DNA from: DATAGF01 sp963819845
GTDB taxonomy: Bacteria > Actinomycetota > Thermoleophilia > Miltoncostaeales > Miltoncostaeaceae
Reading direction: 5' to 3'
Assembly (NCBI GenBank): GCA_963819845.1
Contig: CAWFXQ010000008.1
Span: 496,001-560,000, forward strand
Length of the DNA stretch: 64,000 nucleotides
In this document: positions 16,026 through 24,200 of the stretch, piece after piece
How the letters are laid out: the number at the start of each line of letters is the position of its first letter
How positions within the stretch are numbered: the first letter of the stretch is position 1
The notes under the pieces: generated by a model
What the model saw: the letters and a program-made list of their open reading frames with translations, nothing else
What the model was told of the DNA's origin: nothing
Database searches by the model: none
Translations under genes and position numbers: made by a program

Positions 16026-17371
16026 GCGATGACCCGGAAGACCCAGCGGTTCAGGGCCACGAGGAGGTCGAAGATGCCGCGGGGGAAGCGCCCGGTGAAC
16101 AGCAGCGCGATGGCCGCGAACAGGACCAGGAGGGAGATCAGCCCGCCGCCCGAGGGCCCCCAGAGGTGGGTCGCCCCGCCGGTCCACTCGCCCCAGTCGC
16201 CCCACCCCCAGCCGTAGGTCCAGTTGCCGGCCAGGATCGCGACCACGATGTACTGGGGGATGGCGAGCAGCCACCACTTCACCAGCACCAGCCCGCGCGA
16301 GAGGCGCTCGGGGTAGGGCACCTCGATCGTCGCGACGTCGTCCGGGCGGCGGTCGAGGGTGAAGGGCGGGTAGCGGTCGGTGCCCAGCGCGTTGTACCCG
16401 TAGAAGCCGACCCTCCACGACCACCGCAGGACCCCGAGGTTGAACTCGAACAGCTCCCGCGGGTAGCGGCCGGTGAAGAGGATCGCGAAGAAGGCGATGA
16501 ACGCGACGACGAAGAACGCGATCCAGAGGAAGAACAGCACGATGTAGTGCGGGATCAGCAGGAGCCACTTCACCAGCCAGAGCCAGCGGCTGAGCTCCGG
16601 GTCGGGGCGGCCGGTGAGGTCGACCGGGTGCATCCGTGGCCCCTCGGCCGGCGGCTCCCCGCTCGCGAGGGCGGCCGGGGCGCCGGCGGCGGCCGCCTCG
16701 TCGCCGGGCGGCGGCGCCCGCGGCCCGCGCCCACCGAGGACGGCCATGGTGACGCCGCCGCCGAGCAGCAGGACGCCGAGGACGATGAGCCCGATGGCCA
16801 CCCAGAGGAGGTACGAGACCTTGACGCCGAACGATGCGTCCACCGCGACGCCGGCGGCGGTGTCCGGGTTCATCACCACGGCCTGCCAGTCGCCGCCCTC
16901 GACGTCCCAGGTCAGCGTCTGCTGCCCGGGCCCGGACGCGCGCGCCGCCCAGAAGCCCTGGGCCCCGGGGGGCTGAGCCAGGCGGCGCCCCAGGCGTGGG
17001 CTGTAGGTGACGCGGAAGGGGTCGAGGTCGATGTCGGTCACGACCGCGTGGGGCACGCCGGAGAGGAAGGCCTGCACGTCGGCGCGCGGGCCGATCCCGA
17101 CGAAGACCGGCCGCCCGTCCGGCCGCTCCGCGCGGATGCGCAGGCTCGCCCACTGGCCGCTGTCGCCCGGGATGTCGTCGATGTCGAGGCTCTCGCTGAC
17201 GATCGCCTGGAGGGGCGTCGAGAAGCGCTCGGTGCGGGTGTCGAAGAAGCCGTCGCCGTCGCGCAGGGCCTGGTTGGCCCAGAGCAGCGCGGAGCCGCCG
17301 ATCAGGATCGCCAGGCCGATCAGCCCGACGATGCAGCCGACGACGATCAGGACGATCCGGCCGCCGCTCAC
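15974..17371 (-). CDS. DUF4389 membrane protein
   Basis: A 465 aa integral membrane protein. An N-terminal span (about residues 6-30) is followed by an extracytoplasmic domain to about 185, a second span (190-213) and a Pro/Ala-rich linker. Two copies of the DUF4389 unit follow, each with a WLxxIPxYIV membrane pair, a FTGRxPR[EG]xF box and a RDEYPPFTL/TDRYPPFTL box. The second copy ends the protein. The function of DUF4389 is unknown. Its 3' end overlaps copA antisense by 52 bp, and it lies 25 bp downstream of the cytochrome gene on the same strand. Confidence 0.88.
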   Translation of the reverse strand: MSGGRIVLIVVGCIVGLIGLAILIGGSALLWANQALRDGDGFFDTRTERFSTPLQAIVSESLDIDDIPGDSGQWASLRIRAERPDGRPVFVGIGPRADVQAFLSGVPHAVVTDIDLDPFRVTYSPRLGRRLAQPPGAQGFWAARASGPGQQTLTWDVEGGDWQAVVMNPDTAAGVAVDASFGVKVSYLLWVAIGLIVLGVLLLGGGVTMAVLGGRGPRAPPPGDEAAAAGAPAALASGEPPAEGPRMHPVDLTGRPDPELSRWLWLVKWLLLIPHYIVLFFLWIAFFVVAFIAFFAILFTGRYPRELFEFNLGVLRWSWRVGFYGYNALGTDRYPPFTLDRRPDDVATIEVPYPERLSRGLVLVKWWLLAIPQYIVVAILAGNWTYGWGWGDWGEWTGGATHLWGPSGGGLISLLVLFAAIALLFTGRFPRGIFDLLVALNRWVFRVIAYASLMRDEYPPFTLDR

Positions 17372-17396
17372 GGGCCGCTCCCGCTGCCGGCCGCGG

Positions 17397-19970
17397 CTAT
17401 GGCGCGACCGGCGGGGTCTTCACGTCGATCGACTCCAGGAACGCGACCACGGCGGCCTGGTCGGCGGGGTTGGAGAGCACGTCGGGCCGCGTGCCGTTGG
17501 CGGTGCGGTGCCGGACGTTGCTCAGCACGCAGGAGAACGTCTCGCACGCGCCGTTGTGGTAGTAGGGCGGGACCAGGTTGAGGCCCAGGATCGACGGCGT
17601 GTTGAAGCCGATGCCGCGGCCGTCGCCGTTGTAGTCGATCCCCAGCGCGTCCGGCGCCGGCTGGGCCACGCCGTTGACGAGGGCCGCCGTCCCCTTCTCG
17701 GGGCCGCCGATGTTGTTCCCGATCGGGTTGGGGCCGCCGGGCACGCCGAGGTTGAACGAGCCGATGTTCTGCAGGAAGGCGTTCAGGTACTGGCTGCCGG
17801 ACGGGTTGCCGGACAACTGGACCGGGTTGCGCTCGGTGAAGATCGTGTTGGCAGCCGGCGGCGGGGTGAAGTTGCGGCTGCTGATCGTCCAGTTCGTGCC
17901 GCCGTGGCACCCCTGGCAGCCGGCCGCGATGAAGAGGCTGCGGCCCTTGTTGATCGTCGCCTGCGAGCGCCCGCTCTTGACCTTCGGCTTGGTCAGCGGG
18001 GCGTTGGGCGTGCGCACCGCGAGCCTCACCCATTCCCGCATGGCCGTCTGCGCCGGGACCGCCGTGGTGCTGCCCGGCAGCGTCACGGTGACCTGCTGGC
18101 GGTTGGCGTTCGGGAGCGCGAAGTTGTTGATCGTGCACGGCGCCTGGGCCACGTTGCCGGTGTCGCTGATGATGAGGCCGTGGTTGGGGTCGAGCGTGCT
18201 CGTGGCCGGCGCGGGCGCCGGGGGCGGGTTCGCACACGGCAGGGCCGCCGCCAGCGGGCCCGGCCCGGAGACGTTCCGGGTGTTCAGCTCGAAGTCCTCG
18301 ATCTCGTCACGTACCGGCGTGTAATTGAGGACACGCTGGTCGTTCTTGTTCTTCGGGTTGAAGGTCGAGTTGAGCGGGATCGACTTGCGGGAGCCGTCGT
18401 CGAACGCCCAGATCACCCCGTCGGTGAGCCCCTTGAAGTGGCAGCTCGCGCAGTTCTGCCAGCCCTCGCTCGAGAGCCGGTTGACCGTCGGCTGGCCCGG
18501 GCCGCTGAAGTTGCCCCGTGACGAGAAGAACATCTCCGCTCCGACCAGGACCGTCTCGTCGATCGAGCCGGGCGTCGGCAGCCGCGTCGTGCGGACGGTC
18601 TTGATGACCTGGTCGTTGGACAGGTTGACCACGCTCACGTTGCGCGAGACGAAGTTCTGCACATACGCGCGCGTCCCGGCCTTGTTGACGACGATGCCCT
18701 GGGGGTTCTTGCCCGCGTTGGCGCCGCTCGTCCTGGGGTTGGCGGGGTCGTTCAGGTCGATGTACCGCGTCGTGTCCGCGTCAACGGTGAAGTTGAGCTT
18801 GCCGTTGCTCGCGACGTTGACCTTGACCAGCAGGTCGCTGCCGGCGGACACCACGTAGGCCCTGCTCTTGGCGAAGGCCATCGCCCAGACGTTCGCGAAG
18901 AAGAGCTTGGTCTTGCCCGGCTCCGGGTTCTGGGCCCCCAGGTGGAGGTTGAGGAACTTGGCCGGGCCGGCGTCGGTCTGGGTGTTGCCGTTGACCCCGT
19001 CGATCACGCTGACGAACGCCTGCGTGTTGACGTTGAACCGCCGCGGGCCCGCGGGCGAGGCGGCGATGTTCGGCAGGTAGGCCTGGTTCTTGCGGATGAC
19101 GATGCTCTGGAGCTGGTTGGGGAACGCCGAGGTGTCGTCCACCACGCCGTCGCCGGTGGAGTCGACCTTGAAGCCCGTGATCTGCGGGTTGAGCTTGATC
19201 CGCTGGGCGGCGGAGGCGCCGAGGCCCTTCACCCCGGTCTGGATGTTGACGCGGCAGACCACGCCCGAGCGGCCGGTGTCGGTGGCCTGCTGGCCGCCCG
19301 GCAGGTTGACGTAGGACAGGAACCGGGTCACGTAGAGCTTCTTGCTGTTCCCGGTGATCGCCAGGCCGCGCGGCTGGAAGCGCCGGCTCTTGTCGTCGGC
19401 GTTGCAGAGGCTGCTGCGCAGGTTCACGTCGCCCACGACCTTGCGCGTGGCGACGTCGAGCACCGTGATCGTGTCCTGCCCGCTGTTGGCGACGTACACG
19501 CGCTTGCCGTCCGGCGAGGCCACCACGTTCCACGGCTCGGCCCCGGTGACGAACGATCCCTTCGACCCGAAGCGGTTGTCCTTGGCCGCCGTGAACTTGC
19601 CCGGCCGGGAGTCGGTGATGCGGATGACCGTGAGGCTGTTGCCGGCCGCGTTGACCACGTAGGCGTAGCGGCCGACGGGGTCGAGCGCCACGCCCTGGGG
19701 CTCGTTGCCGACCTTGATCTTCTTGACGACCTTGTTCTGGTCGGTGCGGATGACCGAGACCGAGTCGTCGTCCGGGTTCACGCTCCACACCAGCTTGCTG
19801 TCGGCCGACATCGCGATCGGGCTCGACCAGCTGGGCACCGCGGGGGGCTTGGGCGTGGGCGCCGCCTGGCGCTGCGCGACGGCCGTGCCGCAGAGGGCGC
19901 CGGACACGCCGAGCGCAACCGCGGCGGCGAGGGCGCGGCGGATGCGGGCGTGGCGGCGGTACGGCGTCAT
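17397..19970 (-). CDS. Secreted YVTN-type beta-propeller di-haem cytochrome c
   Basis: An exported protein of 857 aa. The N-terminal signal (RRALAAAVALGVSGALCGTAVAQ) is followed by beta-propeller blades of the YVTN kind (GRYAYVVNAAGNSLTVI, KRVYVANSGQDTITVLD, TRAYVQNFVSRNVSVVN) over about residues 50-470. The C-terminal part has two c-type haem sites, CASCH (507-511) and CQGCH (685-689), and resembles the cytochrome c peroxidase/MauG superfamily. Distal Met/His ligands cannot be assigned by eye. It probably handles electrons outside the membrane; the substrate is unknown. The ATG at 19970 was chosen over a GTG 12 bp upstream. Confidence 0.85.
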   Translation of the reverse strand: MTPYRRHARIRRALAAAVALGVSGALCGTAVAQRQAAPTPKPPAVPSWSSPIAMSADSKLVWSVNPDDDSVSVIRTDQNKVVKKIKVGNEPQGVALDPVGRYAYVVNAAGNSLTVIRITDSRPGKFTAAKDNRFGSKGSFVTGAEPWNVVASPDGKRVYVANSGQDTITVLDVATRKVVGDVNLRSSLCNADDKSRRFQPRGLAITGNSKKLYVTRFLSYVNLPGGQQATDTGRSGVVCRVNIQTGVKGLGASAAQRIKLNPQITGFKVDSTGDGVVDDTSAFPNQLQSIVIRKNQAYLPNIAASPAGPRRFNVNTQAFVSVIDGVNGNTQTDAGPAKFLNLHLGAQNPEPGKTKLFFANVWAMAFAKSRAYVVSAGSDLLVKVNVASNGKLNFTVDADTTRYIDLNDPANPRTSGANAGKNPQGIVVNKAGTRAYVQNFVSRNVSVVNLSNDQVIKTVRTTRLPTPGSIDETVLVGAEMFFSSRGNFSGPGQPTVNRLSSEGWQNCASCHFKGLTDGVIWAFDDGSRKSIPLNSTFNPKNKNDQRVLNYTPVRDEIEDFELNTRNVSGPGPLAAALPCANPPPAPAPATSTLDPNHGLIISDTGNVAQAPCTINNFALPNANRQQVTVTLPGSTTAVPAQTAMREWVRLAVRTPNAPLTKPKVKSGRSQATINKGRSLFIAAGCQGCHGGTNWTISSRNFTPPPAANTIFTERNPVQLSGNPSGSQYLNAFLQNIGSFNLGVPGGPNPIGNNIGGPEKGTAALVNGVAQPAPDALGIDYNGDGRGIGFNTPSILGLNLVPPYYHNGACETFSCVLSNVRHRTANGTRPDVLSNPADQAAVVAFLESIDVKTPPVAP

Positions 19971-20006
19971 CCGGGGCCCCACCCTCTCAACTGCGGCTCG
20001 GGCTCG

Positions 20007-20858
20007 TCAATGGCGGACGCGCACGAGGTTCCCGGACGGGTCGCGCAGCAGCAATCCGCCCTCGTCGCGCTCGGCCGGGCGGCCGCCGGCCCGGGCGCGG
20101 GCCTCGACCGCGTCCACGTCGCCGGCCGCGGGCACGACGACCTCGAAGCGGCTCAGGCCCCGGGAGCCCGGGGGCGGCGCGGGCGCCCCGGCGGTGCCCC
20201 AGGTGTTGAGGCCGAGGTGGTGGTGGTAGCCGCCGGCCGCGACGAAGAGCGCGCCGGGGTAGCCGCGCACGGTCGGCTCGAAGCCCACCACGCCCGACCA
20301 GAACGCCTCGGCCTCGGGGATGTCGCGCACCTGCAGGTGGACGTGGCCCACCACCGTGCCCGCGGGCATGCCCTCGTCCGGCGCCCCGGCTGCCGCCGCC
20401 GCCACCCCCTCGACGTCGAGCGGCAGCGTGCCCATTCGCAGCCGCCCCTCGTCGTACGCCCACTCCTCGCGGGGGCGGTCGCGGTAGATCTCGATGCCGT
20501 TGCCCTCGGGGTCGTCGAGGTAGAGCGCCTCGCTGACGAGGTGGTCGGCCGCCCCGGTGAACGACGCGCCGGCCTCGAGGACCCGGCGGAGGGCCGTGCC
20601 GAGGTCGGCGCGGCTCGGCACCAGGATCGCGACGTGGAACAGGCCGGTGCTCCGCCGCGGCCGGGGCGGCGCCGCCGGGCGCTCCTCGAGCTCGATCACC
20701 GCCTCGCCGCCGGGGGCGCCCAGCGCGACGACGCCGTCCTCAGCGCCGAGCTCGTGCAGGCCCAGCGCGCGCAGGTGGAACGACCGCGCCGCGCCGAGGT
20801 CGGCCACGGTCAGCCGCGCGGGGCCCAGTCGGGTGGCGGGGTGGAGCGAAGTGCTCAT
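20007..20858 (-). CDS. VOC-family protein, catechol-2,3-dioxygenase-like (CatE type)
   Basis: A 283 aa protein of two vicinal-oxygen-chelate modules, about residues 10-130 and 165-280. Possible metal ligands are the His in GLFHVAIL, the Glu in NGIEIYRD and, in the second module, the His in GHVHLQVRD and GGYHHHLGLNTW. GGYHHHLGLNTW with NGIEIYRDRP is typical of Bacillus CatE-like proteins. The function could be ring cleavage or simply binding. The ATG at 20858 is preferred to the adjacent GTG. Confidence 0.85.
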   Translation of the reverse strand: MSTSLHPATRLGPARLTVADLGAARSFHLRALGLHELGAEDGVVALGAPGGEAVIELEERPAAPPRPRRSTGLFHVAILVPSRADLGTALRRVLEAGASFTGAADHLVSEALYLDDPEGNGIEIYRDRPREEWAYDEGRLRMGTLPLDVEGVAAAAAGAPDEGMPAGTVVGHVHLQVRDIPEAEAFWSGVVGFEPTVRGYPGALFVAAGGYHHHLGLNTWGTAGAPAPPPGSRGLSRFEVVVPAAGDVDAVEARARAGGRPAERDEGGLLLRDPSGNLVRVRH

Positions 20859-20900
20859 CACGGGCGCTTTCCGGCCGTTTCCTAGACCATCGATGGGGTG

Positions 20901-20923
20901 TTTCGCCCCGGTGTCGAGCCTAG
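20901..20923 (+). promoter_or_regulatory. Shared upstream element, copy 1 (TTTCGCCC-N8-AGCCTAG)
   Basis: TTTCGCCC, 8 bp, then AGCCTAG, running into a TAGTGT -10 box (20921-20926) before the small gene at 20936. The same two blocks with the same 8 bp gap lie before the 2-oxoglutarate dehydrogenase gene. Confidence 0.5.
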
Positions 20924-20935
20924 TGTCTTGTGCAG

Positions 20936-21157
20936 ATGAGAGACCACGGAGATCACAGCGTGCGCACCGGCGCCGTCGCGGACCCGCCCATCGACGACTG
21001 GGAGCGGCAGGGGGCGCTGCGCGAGCTCACCCGCCTCGCCCGCGACCTCGAGCACGAGGACGCCGACGCCGTCATCGACCGCCTCGGCCGCCTCACCGGC
21101 AGCCAGCGCGCCGCCGTCGCCGAGGCGATGGAGCGCATCCTGGAGCTCGGCGACTAG
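20936..21157 (+). CDS. Small conserved-looking hypothetical protein
   Basis: A 73 aa acidic helical protein (75 aa if a GTG at 20930 is used). From residue 20 it reads as an amphipathic helix pair (WERQGALRELTRLARDLEHE, then GRLTGSQRAAVAEAMERILE) and has no membrane span or known motif. A TAGTGT box lies 9 nt before the ATG, and a hairpin (21205-21221) follows the stop. I do not recognise a family. The promoter element shared with the downstream dehydrogenase suggests joint expression. Confidence 0.55.
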   Translation: MRDHGDHSVRTGAVADPPIDDWERQGALRELTRLARDLEHEDADAVIDRLGRLTGSQRAAVAEAMERILELGD

Positions 21158-21204
21158 CGCTCCCGGGGAGGGTTCGCGGGGCGTGGGGGTAACAACCCCG
21201 TGAC

Positions 21205-21221
21205 CGCCGTTTCGGACGGCG
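21205..21221 (+). terminator. Hairpin between the small gene and the dehydrogenase gene
   Basis: CGCCGT and ACGGCG form a perfect 6 bp stem closed by a TTCGG loop and followed by TTT. It fits a short intrinsic terminator for the small gene, but it overlaps the promoter region of the next gene. Confidence 0.45.
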
Positions 21222-21244
21222 TTTCGCCCGTCGCGATAGCCTAG
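21222..21244 (+). promoter_or_regulatory. Shared upstream element, copy 2 (TTTCGCCC-N8-AGCCTAG)
   Basis: TTTCGCCC, 8 bp, then AGCCTAG, identical in spacing to the copy at 20901. Its TAG begins the TAGGAC -10 box of the dehydrogenase gene. Confidence 0.5.
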
Positions 21245-21247
21245 GAC
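21242..21247 (+). promoter_or_regulatory. -10 box of leaderless 2-oxoglutarate dehydrogenase gene
   Basis: TAGGAC followed by exactly 6 nt and the GTG at 21254. No Shine-Dalgarno lies in between. Confidence 0.5.
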
Positions 21248-21253
21248 CCTCGC

Positions 21254-24200
21254 GTGTCAACCACGTCCTCACAGACCGTTCAGGTGGTGCTGCCGGAGCT
21301 CGGCGAGTCGGTCACCGAAGGGGTCGTCGTCGAGTGGCGCATCGCGGAGGGCGACGAGGTCCGCGCCGGCGACCCGCTGCTGGACGTCACCACCGACAAG
21401 GTGGACGTCGAGGTGCCCGCGCCCACGAGCGGCCGCCTGGTGCGGATCGTCGCCCAGCCCGGCGACGCGGTCGAGGTCGGGGCGCTCCTCGCCGAGCTCC
21501 AGACCGGTGATGGCGGGGGCAACGGCGGCGCGCCCGCCGAGGCGCCCGCGGCTCCGGCGGCCGACGACGGCGCGACCGCCCCGGGCGAGATGGTCAACAT
21601 CGTGCTGCCGGACATGGAGTCGGTGACCGAGGGCGTCGTCGTGGAGTGGAGCGTCGCCGTGGGCGACGAGGTCTCCGCCGAGCAGACCGTCGTCGAGGTC
21701 TCGACCGACAAGGTCGACCTCGAGGTCCCCGCCCCGGCCGCCGGCACCCTGGCCGAGATCGCCGTCGCCGCGGGCGAGACCTTCCAGGTGGGCCAGCCGC
21801 TCGGGCGCATCGCCGTGGGCGCCGACGGCGGCCCGCCGTCGCCCGCCGCCCCCGCGCCGGCCGCCGCCCAGGACGGGCCCGCCGCGGCGCCCGCCGCGCC
21901 CGCGCCGCCGGCCGGCGACCTCGAGTGGCCGCGCATCAGCCCGGTCGCGCGGCGGCTGGCGATCCAGCGCGGGGTGGACCCCGCGGCCGTCGCCGGCACC
22001 GGCCCCGGCGGCATGGTGCGCAAGGCCGACGTCCTGGCGGCCGGCAACGGCGCCCCGGCCGCGGCCCCCGCGCCGCCCGCCACCGCGCCCGCGGCGGCCG
22101 GAGAGCAGGCCGTGCCCCTGCGCGGCCCGGCCGCGGCGCTCGCCGGCTACATGGACGAGAGCCTCTCGATCCCCACGGCGACGAGCTTCCGCACCCTCGG
22201 CGTGGGCGCCCTCGACGCCCAGCGGCGGGCGATCAACGCCGACCTCACGGCCGCCGGGCGCGATGAGAAGCTCTCCTTCACCCACCTGATCGCGTGGGCC
22301 CTGGTGCGCGCCGCCCAGGCGCTGCCCGCCATGGGGACCGGCTACGGCGTCGTGGACGGCGGCCCCCACAAGCTCGTGCGGGAGCGGGTGAACCTCGGGC
22401 TCGCCGTCGACGTCGAGCGCAAGGACGGCAGCCGCTCGCTGCTGGTGCCGGTCGTGCGGGACGCCGGGGGGCTCGGGTTCCGCGGCTTCCGCGACGCCTA
22501 CGACGACCTCGTGCGGCGGACGCGGGCGGGCCAGGTGAAGCCCGACGAGCTGCGCGGGGCGAGCATCAGCCTCACCAACCCGGGCGGCCTGGGCACGGTG
22601 GCGTCGGTGCCCCGCCTGATGCCGGGCCAGGGCACGATCGTCGCGACCGGCGCGATCGGCTACCCGGCCGGGCTGGCCGCCGTCAACGGCGAGACGCTCG
22701 CGAGCCTCGGCGTCGAGAAGGTCATGACCGTCACCAGCACCTACGACCACCGGGTGATCCAGGGCGCCGAGAGCGGCGAGTTCCTGGCGCTCATCGAGCG
22801 CATGCTGCGCGGCGAGGACGGCTTCTACGAGGAGGTCCGCGACAGCCTCGGGCTCCCTGCGGCCGCGCCCGCGCCGCAACCCGGGCGCGCGGCGCCCGCC
22901 GCTCCCGCGCCGGCCGTGGCGACGGGCCCGGTCGACGACGAGCTGCTGGCCGGAGTGGCGGCGGCCATGTCGGTGGTGAAGGCCCACCGCAGCCACGGCC
23001 ACCTGGCCGCCGACCTCGACCCGCTGGGCGCCAAGCCCCCCGGCGACCCCGCCCTGGTGCCGGAGAACCTCGGGCTCACGCCCGAGGTCATGGCCCGCAT
23101 CCCGGCGTCGCTGCTGCGCGTGAAGGTGCCGGGCGACAGCTTCGCCGCCGCCCTCCCCCACCTCCGCGCGGCCTACTGCGGCACGATCGCCTACGAGATC
23201 GAGCACCTGTCCGACCACCAGAAGCGCCTTTGGCTGCGCGGCGTGATCGAGTCCGGGCGTCTGCGCGACCCGCTGCCGGCGGCCCGGAGGGTCGAGGTCC
23301 TGGAGCGGCTCGTGCAGGTCGACGCCTTCGAGCGCTTCCTGCGCCGCACCTACCTCGGCCAGAAGACCTTCTCCATCGAGGGCGTCAACGCGCTCGTCCC
23401 GATCACCGATGAGGTGATCGAGCTGGTCGGGGCCGAGGGCGCCAGGGACGTGGTGATGGGCATGGCCCACCGCGGCCGGCTGGCGTTCATCAGCCACGTC
23501 GTGGGCAGGCCGGAGGAGTCGATCGTCGCCGAGTTCGAGGGCCACATGGCCTTCGAGTCGGGCGACGACGACATGCGCGAGACGGCCGGCGACGTCAAAT
23601 ACCACCTCGGCGCCGAGGGCGTCTACGAGACCCGCGACGGCCGGCCGGTGCGCATCACGCTCGCCGCCAACCCGAGCCACCTCGAACAGGTCAACGCGGT
23701 CGCCGAGGGCCTCACCCGGGCGCTCCAGACGACCCGAACGGCGGCCGAGTCGCGCCACGACCCGGCCTCGGCGGTCGCCGTGCTGATCCACGGCGACGCG
23801 GCCTTCACGGGCCAGGGGGTGGTCGCCGAGACGCTCAACATGCAGGCGCTGCGCGGCTACAGCACGGGCGGCACCGTCCACGTCATCGCGAACAACCAGA
23901 TCGGGTTCACCACCGATCCCAACGACGCCCGCTCGACCTACCACGTCAGCGACCTCGCCCGCGGGTTCGACATCCCGGTCATCCACGTCAACGGCGACGA
24001 CATCGACGCGTGCATCAGCGCCGCCCAGCTCGCGACGGCCTACCGCAACCGCTACCAGCGCGACGTGCTCATCAACCTCATCGGCTACCGCCGCCTGGGC
24101 CACAACGAGCTGGACGAGCCCGCCTACACCCAGCCGGTCATGAGCCGCACGATCAAGGCGCACCCGCCGGTGAGCAAGATCTACGCGCAGAAGCTGGTCG

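Noticed and set aside
14201..17581. A 1126-codon plus-strand frame over copA and the DUF4389 gene
   Set aside because: Arg/Gly-rich shadow with no domain; it crosses two well-supported genes on different strands.
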